Shown here: positions 43,551 through 57,696 of the stretch, piece by piece
How positions within the stretch are numbered: position 1 is the first letter of the stretch
Layout of the letters: each line of letters opens with the position of its first letter
Origin: Muraenolepis orangiensis
Lineage: Eukaryota; Chordata; Actinopteri; Gadiformes; Muraenolepididae
DNA: 64,000 bases
NCBI GenBank assembly: GCA_027704905.1
Contig: CM051016.1
Location: 12,853,501-12,917,500 of the forward strand
Direction of reading: 5' to 3'
Notes under the pieces: model-generated
The model's database searches: none
Told to the model about the DNA's origin: nothing
The model's input: only the letters and a program-made list of their open reading frames with translations
Program-made: the position numbers and the translations under genes

Positions 43551-43731
43551 CTTTTAGATGTTTTGAATGTGCAGTCACGCCTCTGCCTTTAACTCACGCA
43601 ACACCGTTTTTATTTTAAGTGACTCAGCAATATATATCAATATATAATAAATATCGGTCTGTAATGTTTGAATCTGTGTAACACAACACAAGTCTGTACA
43701 TGTCTGTCCACAATGTGAACAATGCAGGCAG

Positions 43732-46116
43732 GCCCAGTGGTTCAACACGGCCGACATCACGGTGGCCCACCAGAGCCACCTCCTGAAGCAGCTGGACCAG
43801 CTGCGTTGCCAGGAGCTGTTCTGCGACTGCAGCGTGCTGGTGGATGGACGGCTGTTCCGCGCCCACCGCAACGTCCTGTTCGCCAGCAGCGGCTACTTCC
43901 GCATGCTGCTGTCCCCCCGGAGCCCGGACCGGGACCGCCACCCGGGGCTGTCGGACGCCACCTCGGCCACCTTCGACGCCTTCAGCCCGGACACCTTTGC
44001 CCTCATCCTGGACTTCATCTACTCGGGCCAGCTGAGCCTGTCCCGCCACAACGTGATCGAGGTGATGTCGGCCGCCAGCTACCTGCAGATGAACAGCGTC
44101 ATCGGCTACTGCAAGACCTTCATCCAGTCCTCGCTGGAGATCATCGTCAAGGAGGGGGAGGTGGAGGGTGGAGGTGGGGGTGAGCACGGCCTGGACTTGG
44201 CGGAGGCGCAGGGCCCGTTATCCTGCGGCGAGGGGGATGAGAATCTCTCAGACCGGGAAGTCAGTCATCCTCATCATCTCAGTCTTCATCAGCCGGACGA
44301 TCAGACCCCCGTGGGCTCAGGGAGCCCCCCGCCCGCCCACCTGGCCCAGCAGGTGTTCATGCCGAAAGACCCGGACCGGGCGACCCCGGCGCCGGCCGAC
44401 CACTACATGGTCGGCGGTGGCATCACCCCTCACGCTGGGTTTGAGGAGGCCAACTCAGGGGTGGAGGATCCTCTGGACCCTCTCACCACATCCAGCCCAA
44501 AGCAGAGGCGCAACAAGAGGGGGGCTAAGAGGATGGCACCCTACTGCACACGCTCCACCAAGTTCCAAGCGGCCCCATCGCCCATCGCTGTCGAGGCCGA
44601 GGAGCTGTCCATCGCTGTCAAGGCCGAGGAGCTGTCCATCGCTCTTCCCACCATCGTGTCGGTCATCGGTCAGTTTCATAATGGTGAGACCAGACATAAA
44701 ACATAGGGCGGACATTCTCTTTTGTACACATGGCAGGTTCAACAGTCTGAAAGGGCTTCACAAGGCCAAGTGTTTATATGAGGTTACATACAAGTTCCTT
44801 GTTACTAATTCCACAGTGAAATGTATTTTTGACAAAAGAGGACAAATGCAGTAAGGGCAGGGTGGACATCATAATTAATTCAAATTGAATAGAATTACTT
44901 AATATACAAATATACTACTTCATATAATATACAGACTAAATGAAAGGCGAGTTCAATACTTTTTGAGGAAATTTTATGCACCTATTTCTGCCTTTTCTGT
45001 GTCAGTTTATTGTGGAAATGTAGGCACAAAATGAAGGCACCAAGTGACTTTTCTAAACTGTGTGTGTGGGTGTGTGTGGGTGGGTGGGTGGGATGGAATC
45101 TACACCTAAAATCAAAATCCATCCGATACACAACAAAAAGTTCTGTCTCCCTAGCCACAGGTTTCAGCCCCACCATGAACTTAAAGTGTCCTTCATGCCC
45201 ACACACCGCGAAGAGAAAGGTGGACCTAAAGCGGCACCTGCTCCTCCACTCGGGCCAGCGGCCGTACCCCTGCCACGCCTGCAGCAACCGCTACATCCGC
45301 TTGGAGCACCTGAAAAGACATTTTAAAACGGTACGTGAGGTGTTGAACAAGCTGGGATGAGAACTTAATTGTTTGTAATTAATACACATGCAAATTGGAT
45401 CTTCGTCAGTGATCTCAACATTGATCCTGTTTTATTGTTGATGTTCAAAGTAAACATATTGGGGGCAATATACAGTGTGCAGACACAACTTTTCCATAAG
45501 GAAGTCCTATTTCCCCTTTATTAACATTTTTTTTGTAATATCAAACCTAATTTACAGACTTGACTGCCTTTTACGTACCTACTAGGCAACTCGGTACAGT
45601 TATTTTTACTGTGAGTTGGCTGTCTATTATATTCTTAATACATGTTACCTTCCATAGTTTCCCATAATGTCCTGCCGTAGAAATCATCTCCACTATTCAC
45701 TGGAAGAAATCAAAACAATGTCATCAATACTGGTTTCACTATGAATCACGTGAATCACAGTTTGTGATTCATCCAAACTGTGTCCTATCTGATGACTTGT
45801 TATGATCATCTTCCTGGCTCTAATTGTTCTTCCGCTGCTACAGACCCACCTTGCAGGAAGGCTTGTGTGCAGGAAGTGCAAGTCTGCGCTCACGGAAGAT
45901 GGCAGCCACGTGATTTTGTGTGAGGGCACGTGGCGCTACCGCATGTGCACAGCGTGCTTCCAGGAGGTCTCTCAAAACAGGCCCATTGAGGACACCCAGG
46001 AGGGCCTAGACCAGAAGCCGGTCCCTCTGGGTGTCCCCCCCCTGAGAGTACAAGGACCACTACGAGGGCGATATGGGGCAAGAGGCCGTATCCGATCCCG
46101 TCGTGGACGATCGTGA
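43732..46116 (+). CDS. zbtb8a-like BTB zinc-finger gene, copy E
   Basis: Exons are 43732-44683, 45161-45330 and 45844-46116, with the same splice signals and phases as copy D. The BTB domain is complete (one QQ to QL change near its start). The linker carries the same 30-bp in-frame duplication of the AEELSIA segment as D, and lacks the NTN codons near the basic stretch. Finger 1 is CPSCPHTAKRKVDLKRHLLLH; finger 2, CHACSNRYIRLEHLKRHF, is completed by exon 3 (THLAGRL). In exon 3 an extra codon gives SHVILCEG where D has SHMMCEG. A possible polyadenylation signal is near 46352. D and E are close sisters (shared duplication, shared LINE and nuclease-like gene downstream). The copy appears intact; a nuclear regulator is expected but not shown. 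Confidence 0.82.
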
Positions 46117-47095
46117 CGAGGAAACAAAAGTGTCTGTGCTTAGTTAAAGATGGATTGTTGATGGAAAATGTTGTTTTGTATGAGCTAGGTCCTGATTTCA
46201 TTTATAGATGCAATTCTTATATTTACAAATGCACATGGTCAGCTAAGTTTGGTCAGCTACATACATAACTAAAAGTCTCTGAATAGCAGGCTCTATATGA
46301 TAAAGGTAATTGTAGAGAGGACACAGGGAGAAGACGCAGGACTGTTTTACAGCGAATAAACACAAGGGGTAATGGAATCCTTTGAAAACCGGAACCATAA
46401 ACGCAACCCAACCTGTTTCGCCATAATTTACAATAAAGGTATTGATTGGATATTCCTGATCTAATTTATATTTGTTTTACACTTGTTTTACAATTATTCT
46501 GTTGATCTCTTCTTTATGATTTTACCATAATATGCCTTCTTACCTTTTTTTTTTTTGGGGGATTTTGAAATATCGGCATTTACCCAGAAATAAAGAACAT
46601 ACATACAACATACAATAAACACTCTGTGCCACCAATAGCATGACCAAGAGATGTCAAGTAAGATGTGACCTGAAGTAATATTTGAGTTTTTTTCAACTTT
46701 AAGCTACTGTAGAAATGTAGACTGCATTGAGCAGAGACACTGGGGCTTTAAATGTATTTTTGGCCCTTGGGCACCCAGTTAAACGCCCACGTCAGCAAAG
46801 TCGACCATTCGGTCTGAACGGGTTTCGGTCTTTAGGGCTGAGCAGGAAGTGCTTGAGTGGGAACCCTGTAGGAAAAAAAAGAGGGAGAGAAGCTACCAGA
46901 AATAAAAGGATGGAAATGGTGACAGACATGGGGTCGACTCGACTCTATCGGCCGGCGGTTGAAACGGGTCATCCGTGAGTACCAAAGAAATTTCTCACGA
47001 GTAGCTGCGTTTAAAAAAAGAAAATAAATGGGGGCGAGTTGGGGCGTAAACGGGTCTTGCGGACATCGCGTGCCCGAGAAAGCAGCTCGATGTCC
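46117..47095 (+). repeat. 3' flank of copy E and downstream repeat R
   Basis: Probable 3' UTR, then R without the LINE insertion found in unit D. A small deletion has removed the gtgaggatttgtgg block. R signature near 46760-46980. Confidence 0.6.
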
Positions 47096-47099
47096 TGGC

Positions 47100-48436
47100 T
47101 CATCCACTTGGTCCACTGCCTAGGTCACTTTCAAATCCAGGTGGCTCCTTGCGCAAAACCAACAGGGCAGCTCTTGCTAGAGAGTTAGAGAAGTCAGCAT
47201 CAGCAGTTGAAGATATTGAAGACCACTCTGCATGCCTCATTGATGGAAGGAGCCTTGTTCAGAAACTGAAAGGTGACTTTTGGAGAGATTGCCAGATCTG
47301 TGCTGAACCTAGCGTTGCATGGAGGAAACACAATGTTGTGCAGTAGAGGAAGCTGTTAAGTAATCAAGACAGCAAAACTGCCTTGATTACATTCATCATG
47401 GACCAGTGGAAGCTTCCAGAGAACCGGGTAAAGCTTCAGGACAAGCAGCTATTTGCAACCTGTGGAGAGACATGCTATTGTCTCAACAAAAAAGATTGGA
47501 ACGTTATTGAAGAACTGAAATATTCCCATGAGGAGGCGGATACCCGTCTGCTCTTACATGCAAATCATGCCAGCCACAATGGCTATCAAACCTCAGTTAT
47601 TGTGAGTGAGGATACAGATGTCATGATTATTTGCATCGGATACAGTAAGAAGACAAACTGCCCCCTGTATCAGAAATGTGGGACTCCGAATCAGACAAGA
47701 TACATCAATATCAGCAGCCTTGCTGAGCTCCATGGAGATGACCTATGTGATGCTCTTGTAGGTGTACATGCCTTTATGGGTTTTGATAGCGTAAGTGCCT
47801 TTTGCATGATGAGGAAAACTCAGTACCCTTAAACTTGTCAAAGGGAACGGGACATTCCAAGAGTTCTTAAAAAACTGGGAACATCCTGGGATGTATCTGA
47901 GGAACTACACACAAATATGGAATCATTTGTCTGCAGGATGTATGCACCGTTGTCCAGCGTATGTGATGTCAATGATCCTTGCTACCTGCTGTCTTGCACC
48001 ATAAAGGGGTGAAGTAGAGTCCAGCCTACTTCCCCCTTGCAAGGACTGCTTACAGCTGCATACACAGCGGCCAATTACCAGTTAGCAGTCTGGAGGCACT
48101 GCCTGGAGAGACAGCCAGACATACCAGACCCAAACGGGCATGGATGGAAAACTGATGACAAAGGTATGCTTACAATAAATCCAATAAAAATATTAACCAT
48201 CTTGCTCTAATCATGACATAGTATAGGTAATTTCTTGACTTGATTTGGGTTCCTTACTGCAATAGTGAGGATGGTTATAGCTTTGATCATACGGTTACAG
48301 GTATGCTGTCATTAGACTGGATGCGGGGACCCCCAGCACTGGCTGTCCTGGAACTTATGGCCTGCAAGTGTGGACGGACCTGTAAGCTTCCACACTGCTC
48401 CTGCCTTGCCAACAAATTAAAGTGCACAAATTAAAT
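47100..48436 (+). pseudogene. Nuclease-like repetitive gene, unit E copy, most complete
   Basis: N-terminal piece 47149-47346 (RSLVQKLKGDF), a stop and frame change, then 47383-47832 with EEADTRLLLHA, SEDTDVMIICIG, CPLYQKCGTPNQTRYINIS and VGVHAFMGFDSVSAF. Another frame change leads to TSWDVSEELHTNMESFVC and CYLLSC. After a probable intron (donor near 48160, acceptor CGGTTACAG near 48300) comes SLDWMRGPPALAVLELMACK and a Cys-rich tail. I know this as a very abundant uncharacterised family in fish and invertebrates. The Asp/Glu motif order resembles PIN/FEN-type nucleases; the cysteine tail could bind zinc. It has at least two frame disruptions. Confidence 0.6.
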
Positions 48437-48476
48437 GTGTACAAAATGCTACAAACATTCACCAATCAGAGGGATG

Positions 48477-50095
48477 ATACAAGATACAAGATACAAGATT
48501 TGTATTGGTCATTTGTAACAAGTACATAGGAATGCTTACTCCCCATTCCCTCCCGCAGTATAAATCTCAAAAACACCATAAAAATAATATATACAATAAA
48601 ATTAACAAAAAAGAGCAGCAAAAAAAAGAGCAGATTTTTTTTACAAACATCTTTCAAAAGCATTTAAAGTGCCAGTAGTGCAGCAGCATCATGAATACAG
48701 TGCAGTACAGTGCAGTAACTGTGATGAGTCCAGCAAGGTATGTAAGTGTAATGTTAATGACATGTTATGAAAGTGAAAGTGGCAGCACTCCTAGCAGTTC
48801 AGTAGGCGCACTGCATGTGGATACAAACTATCCTTAAACCTGGTAGTACTTGTACGGATGCTGCGCAACCGGCGACCAGATGGTAGGGGGGAGAAGAGCT
48901 GGTGCCCAGAGTGGTTGCAATCTTTTATGATGGACATGGCCTTCTTCCGACATCTGGTCCTAAAGATCTCCTCAATGCATGGAAGTGCACACCCGATGAT
49001 CTTCTCTGCCATCCTCACGACCCTCTGGATGGCTTTCTTGTCCTGTGCAGTGGTGTTGCCGTACCACACAGTGACGCCACCCATCAGGATGCTCTCTACG
49101 GTGCCACGGTAGAAGTTCACTAGCCACCTCTGGCCTATACCGCTTTTTCTGAGGCACCGCAGAGCATAGAGGCGCTGGTGTGCCTTCTTCAGCATGACCT
49201 CCGTGTTGCGTGTCCACGCCAGGTCATCAAAAATCTGTAGTCCCAGGAAACGGTAGCAGCTGACGACTTCCACCGGTGTCCTGTCCAGGCTGATGGTGGA
49301 GTGGGTGCCCCGGTGGCTCCTGAAGTCCACGATGAGCTCCTTGGTCTTGCTGACATTCAGTGTGAGGCTGTTGTCCTCACACCATCGCGTCAGCTGGACC
49401 ACCTCATCTCTGTACTCCGTTTCATCCCCCTCGCTTATCAAGCCGATGACTGTCTTGCCGTCTGCAAACCTGATAATCCGATTATTGCTGTGCGTGGCAG
49501 TACAGTCATGTGTGTACAGCGAGTACAGCCGGGGACTGAGGCAGCAGCCTTGGGGTGCTCCGGTGTTGAGGACCAGAGTGGATGAGATGTTGTTCCCAAT
49601 CTTCACCACTTGAAGCCTGCCCCTCAGGAAGTCCATAATCCAGTTACAGATGGGGGCGCCCAGACCTAGGTCCCTCAGTTTCAGGACCAGCTTGGAGGGA
49701 ACGATGGTGTTGAACGCCGAGCTGTAGTCAACAAACAGCTGTCTGACGTAGGTGTCCCTCCTGTCTAGGTGCTGCAGGGCCGTGTGTAGTGCCAGGGAAA
49801 TGGCGTTGTCTACAGACCTGTTTGGTCTGTATGCAAACTGGAGTGGGTCTAGGGACTCGGGGATGGACAAGTTTATATGCGACATTACAACTTTCTCCAG
49901 GCACTTCATGGCTACTGGATCATTGAGGCATGTTACCTTGGTCTTTTTGGGCACAATGGTTGTCGCCTTGAAGCACGCTGGGACGACAAACCGTTGCAGT
50001 GATGCATTGTAGATGTCGGTGAACACAGGAGCCAGCTGGTCAGCGCAGGTCTTGAAGAGGAGGAGGATGTAGAAGTTGCCGTGACCCTGGATGAC
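48477..50095 (-). mobile_element. 5'-truncated L2/CR1-type LINE, unit E
   Basis: Minus-strand open frame 50026-48791 (411 codons) with PLQFAYRPNRSVDNA, AFNTIVPSKL, FADGKTVI in place of the catalytic FADD, and the tail PLPSGRRLRSIRTS. The Asp-to-Gly change at the second catalytic Asp means this reverse transcriptase is inactive. Same insertion as in unit D. Confidence 0.8.
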
Positions 50096-50204
50096 TATGA
50101 TGATGACGATGACGATGAATAAAACAGAAAATGACTACTGTGTTTTATTATAGCACAGTGGTGTGCTATATGGTGTTGATGATTATTTCTAAATATCTAG
50201 AACT

Positions 50205-50992
<788 letters not shown>

Positions 50993-51579
50993 GTAAGTAG
51001 CAGCGATGACCCAGCCGTCGGAAGTTAATGGGTTAACCAGCCTAGAAATAAAGAGCTGATTAAAATTTTTTTTTAAATAATTTAAAAGAAAAGTTTGACG
51101 GTGACAACACAATCAACTGACCAATGATGGTGATGGGATATAGTCAACAGATGTGACCGTGCTGCTAGCACACACACTGCAGCCCACCTGCAACCTGCAT
51201 GCAAAGAAATACATTTATCATTTAAATTATTTATATTTTCAATTTCATATGGTCACACATATTATATATTTATTTTTCATGCATTTGTTTATAGTGGTGT
51301 AGAATATTGATTTGTTTGTCCTGATCTTATTTGTAGTTATTTGACCTTAGGTGAGGATCTGTGGCGCTGTCAGTCCTTGAACCCAACAGGATTGTCCAGT
51401 TGATGATGCTATTTTTTTGGGATGTTTTACATATTTATTCATATTTTTATACATAACTTTATTTCGATTCTGAAGTCTCTGCTTTTACTCGGTATTCTAT
51501 AGGTGTATAACCTGCCCACTGTTTTGTCATTTACATGTTAGGAATACATGTGTTGTCATATAATATATGTATTGCTTTG
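50993..51579 (+). repeat. Unit F sequence after the gale exon and outer part of R
   Basis: Shows the sequence uninterrupted by BEL/Pao (near 51415-51440) and gives the longest version of this block in the plus-strand units. Ends at the hAT insertion. Confidence 0.6.
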
Positions 51580-52550
51580 CAGTGGCGGCTGGCCCATAGA
51601 TGGGGCGCCGCCCTCCCTAAACCACACGCACAAACAAAATATAAAAAAATAAAAATAATAAAAAATATATATATATAAATTGTCAATATGTGTGTGTTTA
51701 AAATATGGAATGCACCCAGAAATATGTGTAAAATATGATTTTAAAATATTTTGCGCAATATAATATGCTTTTCCTAGTACACATATGCCTAGTACACTGC
51801 AGCCTTAAGGGCGCATTTGTATGACGATGCTGCTGGGGCGCTTTTCAAATCGCCCCACGGAGGCGGGTCTCTGTAGCAGTTTAGCCAATTGCTGATTCAA
51901 GATATAAACGAGTGACATAAAATGTAGCCAATCAGCGTCCTCAAAACGTCTTCCCGTGGGGCGCTTTTCAAATCGCCCCACGGAAGACGTCATTTGTGTG
52001 CGTCACAGTGTACTACTAGGAAAAGCATATTATGCTCTGTCTCTGCGGGCACACACACACAGATGCACACACACGCACAGACGCACACAGACACACACGC
52101 ACAAACACATACGCAAAAACACACACACACACACACTTACAAATATATGTCAGTGTTTTTTGTCAGTGTGTGCCGATATATATTTTTGTTGAGTGATTGA
52201 TATAGTTTTCGTGAGTGATTGAAACAAGCAGGTATATATATATATATATATATACCTGCTTGTTTTAATCACTCACCAAACTCAGAGCTGCTTTGGTGTT
52301 ATTGTTAACTCGTTGTTTCCTCTTAAATGTGTTTATGTATCCATGTACCAAATAAAGTCTAAAAGAATAGACTGTGAAGTTCTGTGGTGCCTTTGAGCTG
52401 GCCTTGCGTGGCCATGATGAAAGTGATGGACAGAAGGGCGACATTTCAATACAAAAAGTAATTGTATATAATGTAATTAACAATATGTAATTGTAAATAA
52501 ATAAAAAATTGTATAGCCCCCCCTGGTGAAAAATGCACCAGCCGCCACTG
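51580..52550 (+). mobile_element. hAT element (copy 3) in repeat R of unit F
   Basis: Termini cagtggcggctgg and ccagccgccactg, exact 8-bp target duplication ttgctttg at 51572-51579 and 52551-52558. Unit D has the empty site near 33180. It is a 971-bp non-autonomous copy, inserted in the opposite orientation to copy 1. It contains an internal palindrome (about 52211-52276) around a (TA)n core with arms ending in aaacaagcaggtata. Confidence 0.85.
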
Positions 52551-53310
52551 TTGCTTTGAGGGATAAAGTAATGATGAACCTGAATTGAAGTAAACTTTAA
52601 AAAAAGTGTTATTTGGTGCCACTAATAGCATGACCAAGATGTGTCAAGTAAGACGTGGGCTAAAAGAAAAAAAATAAAGATATTTAAGTTTTATTTTCAA
52701 CTTAAAGCTACTGTATAAATGTAGACTTCATTGAGCATAGACACTGGGGCTTTTTGGCCCTTGAGCAAACAGCATTCGCGATTTAAGACCCGTTTTAGCG
52801 GTGGTTAAGCACACTTACAATTTTAATGAAATTATTATTTTGGAAATCATTTTTAGCCCTTCAATGTTACATTGTGTGAACGTATTAGAGACGAGACAAA
52901 CAGTTACAGGTTAAACTGGCTTTATTTAAACAGGTTCTGTCGTAGGCATTTTTGGTTAAGTCCAGACTCCGATACAGTAGGGGGCGGTAGGCACCTTTAT
53001 GGAGGCTTAAGTTTGATGAATGATAACACGCTGGACCCTCCAAGGATGGCTGGATCGCTATATTATCATTGGGAGCTGAGCCTCCCTTAAACATATTATT
53101 GGTCACCCAGTTAAACGCCCACGTCATCTAAGTCGACCCTTCGGTCTGAACGGGTGTCGGTCTTTGGGGCTCAGCAGGAAGTGGTTGAGGGGAACCCTGG
53201 AGGAAAGAAGAGGGAGACGAGCCAGCAGGAATAAAGGATGGAAGCAGTGGGGTCGCCTCGACTCCACCGGACATCGGTTGAATCGGGTCATCCGTGAGTA
53301 TCAAACGAAT
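52551..53310 (+). repeat. Flanking repeat R, inner upstream copy of unit F
   Basis: Continues R after the hAT copy. CTCF-like motif at 52975-52989; inverted repeat near 53297-53326. Confidence 0.7.
52975..52989 (+). promoter_or_regulatory. CTCF-like motif, unit F
   Basis: cagtagggggcggta, as in D and E. Here it lies about 2.4 kb from the BTB exon because of the insertions that follow. Confidence 0.35.
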
Positions 53311-53589
53311 TTAGATACTCACGAAATATATAGTGTGTGTGTGGGGGTGTGTGGGTGTGGGTGTGGCATACAGCGCAACCCTGAGAAACAAAATCAACAT
53401 TGGCCCAACCGATGTTATGTGTATAATTATTGGCCCGCTAGACCTATTAATGTGAGATAGGGCTCAGTGGAGCACAAAGTGATGCTATAAGACATTAGAT
53501 TAGATTTAGATTCAAATGTATTGTCAGTGTACAGCTCAAGTACAGTACAGCGAAAAGAACATGCCTGCTAGCATGTTAACTTGTTGACA

Positions 53590-53912
<323 letters not shown>

Positions 53913-53939
53913 TTGCATACAGCGCAACCCTGTATGCAA

Positions 53940-55250
53940 CTGTCTTAGCCATGTTCTAGCCTCATTCTTTTTATTGTTGGTGTGTGGAGGGAAATGACCT
54001 CATCTGTAATATCCAGACCAGAGAAATCAGTATTGGGACTGATCAAATCTTTTTTCAGCCAGCGATACCGGTCACGGGGCACGGTGTGTTTCTTTGGTTG
54101 GGGCTCGATGTCCACATAATCATCGGCTGGGCAGTCAGTGGGTTGTTGATTTTCTTTGTCCACTTTTCCACAGGCATCTTCATCTGCTTCTTCATCACTT
54201 GCATCAGTGTCTGATTCCATCTCAAAATCACTCTCCTTGCTGGTGGCATTCTGAAATGGAAAAAGTAGAAATAAATAGATAGATATAAATAATACACATG
54301 CTTATTATATTGCAGTAGAAATAACTATACTACTAGTACTAGTAGGAACCAGATGTATATTCCAGCCACACAATAATGTCTGGCATCCAAATTATATTTA
54401 CACATTCCACATTTACACCTATTTACCACATTTATTTACCACAAAATAATGCATGCCCGATTCACCCAGACCCAAGGTGCCCCAATTTACACATTTACAT
54501 CTCTTTACACGAATTATCATACTAAAAGGATACATGCATTCACTATTCACCAACATTCCTGAACATTCAAAACATGTTTCTGCCAGAACCAGAGCAAGTT
54601 AAATAAGTTAAGTTATTTATTTTTAAACTCATAAGATATAGATACAGTTTGCTATAGATAGAGTTTCAAATAATTCTACCAGAAATAATGTATTAATTTA
54701 TTAAATTCTGGCCTTAAACTCAAAATCTTAACAGAGAAAACACATTTAGAACTTGGCTATAGTGAATTATCAAAGACATTCTATTTCTATTAGTATTTTA
54801 TTTACATATGTGAACATATGATAAGTGCAATGTCCCCATGTAATGTGTAAGGTGCACATGCTATTTTTACTACCACTCTCCCCCAAGGTTGTTTAATTGC
54901 AACAGAGACATAACAAGCTCAAAATCAAATGTGATGAATGTATTCCACAATAACTAAATATATACATGTTCTAGACATTGTAATAATCACCAAAAAAAAT
55001 ATTTAAGGCATTTTACTTACTTGCATCTGACAAATCCAGTCCAATAAAACAAAGAGGTGTTGCTGGCATGAAGATTGGTCAGTTGTGTGACTTTGGAGGC
55101 CAGAGGGTGGGACCTATAAACAGATTTACTATCCAATAGCATTGTGAGGCTGAACAACAGGACCCATTGACTATGTAAATGTGTTAAAAAAAAAAAAACT
55201 TAACTAGCTAAAACTGATGTTGTAACTTTGCAACTGAGGGCCTTACAGGG
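53940..55250 (-). mobile_element. piggyBac-like element, 3'-truncated
   Basis: The right end reads ccttacaggg followed by TTAA (55251-55254), so on the minus strand the element starts CCCTGTAAGG after TTAA, as piggyBac elements do. Coding begins with a tiny exon ATGCAA (55026-55021) before donor GTAAGT and continues after acceptor TTTCAG at 54250. The exon 54250-53945 encodes an acidic N-terminus (SDTDASDEEADEDACG) and RYRWLKKDLISPN, FSGLDITDEV, like PGBD-type transposase starts. The catalytic part is missing. Unit F lacks the normal sequence upstream of the BTB exon, which this fragment replaces. Confidence 0.6.
54300..55010. other. AT-rich interior of the piggyBac-like element
   Basis: This corresponds to the intron between the two coding exons. 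No other gene or repeat is recognised. Confidence 0.45.
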
Positions 55251-55370
55251 TTAAGCGACTCAGCAATATATATCAATATATAATAAATATCGGTCTGTAA
55301 TGTTTGAATCTGTGTAACACAACAACACAAGTCTGTACATGTCTGTCCACAATGTGAACAATGCAGGCAG

Positions 55371-57696
55371 GCCCAGTGGTTCAACGCGGCCGACATCACG
55401 GTGGCCCACCAGAGCCACCTCCTGAAGCAGCTGGACCAGCAGCGTTGCCAGGAGCTGTTCTGCGACTGCAGCGTGCTGGTGGATGGACGGCTGTTCCGCG
55501 CCCACCGCAACGTCCTGTTCGCCAGCAGCGGCTACTTCCGCATGCTGCTGTCCCCCCGGAGCCCGGACCGGGACCACCACCCGGGGCTGTCGGACGCCGC
55601 CTCGGCCACCTTCGACACCTTCAGCCCGGACACCTTTGCCCTCATCCTGGACTTCATCTACTCGGGCCAGCTGAGCCTGTCCCGCCACAACGTGATCGAG
55701 GTGATGTCGGCCGCCAGCTACCTGCAGATGAACAGCGTCATCGGCTACTGCAAGACCTTCATCCAGTCCTCGCTGGAGATCATCGTCAAGGAGGGGGAGG
55801 TGGAGGGTGGAGGTGGGGGTGAGCACGGCCTGGACTTTGCGGAGGCGCAGGGCCCGTTATCCTGCGGCAAGGGGGATGAGAATCTCTCAGACCGGGAAGT
55901 CAGTCATCCTCATCATCTCAGTCTTCATCAGCCGGCCGATCAGACCCCCGTGGGCTCAGGGAGCCCCCCGCCGGCCCACCTGGCCCAGCAGGTGTTCATG
56001 CCGAAAGACCCGGACCGGGCGACCCCGGCGCCGGCCGACCACGACATGGTCGGCGGTGGCATCACCCCTCACGCTGGGTTTGAGGAGGCCAACTCAGGGG
56101 TGGAGGATCCTCTGGACCCTCTCACCACATCCAGCCCAAAGCAGAGGTGCAACAAGAGGGGGGCTAAGAGGATGGCACCTTACTACTGCACACGCTCCAC
56201 CAACACCAATTTCCAGGAGGCCCCATCGCCCATCGCTGTCAAGGCCGAGGAGCTGTCCATCGCTCTTCCCACCATCGTGTCGGTCATCGGTCAGTTTCAT
56301 AATGGTGAGACCAGACATAAAACATAGGGCGGACATTCTCTTTTGTACACATGGCAGGTTCAACAGTCTGAAAGGGCTTCACAAGGCCAAGTGTTTAGAT
56401 GAGGTTACATACAAGTTCCTTGTTACTAATTCCACAGTCAAATGTATTTTTGACAAAAGAGGACAAATGCAGTAAGGGCAGGGTGGACATCATAATTAAT
56501 TCAAATTGAATAGAATTACTTAATATACAAATATACTACTTCATATAATATACAGACTAAATGAAAGGCGAGTTCAATACTTTTTGAGGAATTTTTATGC
56601 ACCAATTTCTGCCTTTTCTGTGTCAGTTTATTGTGGAAATGTAGGCACAAAATGAAGGCACCAAGTGACTTTTCTAAACTACATCCGTGTGATGGAATCT
56701 ACACCTAAAATCAAAATCCATCCGATACACAACAAAAAGTTCTCTGTCTCCCTAGCCACAGGTTTCAGCCCCACCATGAACTTAAAGTGTCCTTCATGCC
56801 CACACACCGCGAAGAGAAAGCTGGACCTAAAGCGGCACCTGCTCTGCCACTCGGGCCAGCGGCCGTACCCCTGCCACGCCTGCAGCAACCGCTACACCCT
56901 CTTGGAGCACCTGCAAAGACATTTTAAAGCGGTACGTGAGGTGTTGAACAAGCTGGGATGAGAACTTAATTGTTTGTAATTAATACACATGCAAATTGGA
57001 TCTTCGTCAGTGATCGCAACATTGATCCTGTTTTATTGTTGATGTTCAAAGTAAACCTATTGGGGGCAATATACAGTGTGCAGACACAACTTTTCCATAA
57101 GGAAGTCCTATTTCCCCTTTATTAACATTTTTTTTGTAATATCAAACCTAATTGACAGACTTGACTGCCTTTTACGTACCTACTAGGCAACTCGGTACAG
57201 TTATTTTTACTGTGAGTTGGCTGTCTATTATATTCTTAATACATGTTACCTTCCATAGTTTCCCATAATGTCCTGCCGTAGAAATCATCTCCACTATTCA
57301 CTGGAAGAAATCAAAACAATGTCATCAATACTGGTTTCACTAGTTTGTGATTCATCCAAACTGTGTCCTATCTGAAGACTTGTTATGATCATCTTCCTGG
57401 CTCTAATTGTTCTTCCGCTGCTACAGACCCACCTTGCAGGAAGGCTTGTGTGCAGGAAGTGCAAGTCTGCGCTCACGGAAGAAGGCAGCCACGTGATGTG
57501 TGAGGGCACGTGGCGCTACCGCATGTGCACAGCGTGCTTCCAGGAGGTCTATCAAAACAGGCCCATTGAGGACACCCAGGAGGTCCTAGACCAGAAGCCG
57601 GTCCCTCTGGGTGTCCCCCCCCTGAGAGGACAAGGACCACTACGAGGGCGATATGGGGCAAGAGGCCGTATCCGATCCCGTCGTGGACGATCGTGA
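55371..57696 (+). CDS. zbtb8a-like BTB zinc-finger gene, copy F
   Basis: Exons are 55371-56304, 56762-56931 and 57427-57696, with the splice signals and phases of copy D. The BTB domain is complete. The linker has a single AEELSIA segment (no 30-bp duplication) and keeps the basic KQRCNKRGAKRM stretch. Finger 1 is CPSCPHTAKRKLDLKRHLLCH; the second His is kept and the C before it resembles copy G (RCH). Finger 2 is CHACSNRYTLLEHLQRHF, completed by TH from exon 3. Exon 3 carries RLVCRKCKSALTEEGSH and WRYRMCTAC, with a basic tail RGRIRSRRGRS. Only about 110 bp of the usual upstream sequence remains; beyond it lies the piggyBac-like fragment, so expression may differ from the other copies. Confidence 0.82.
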
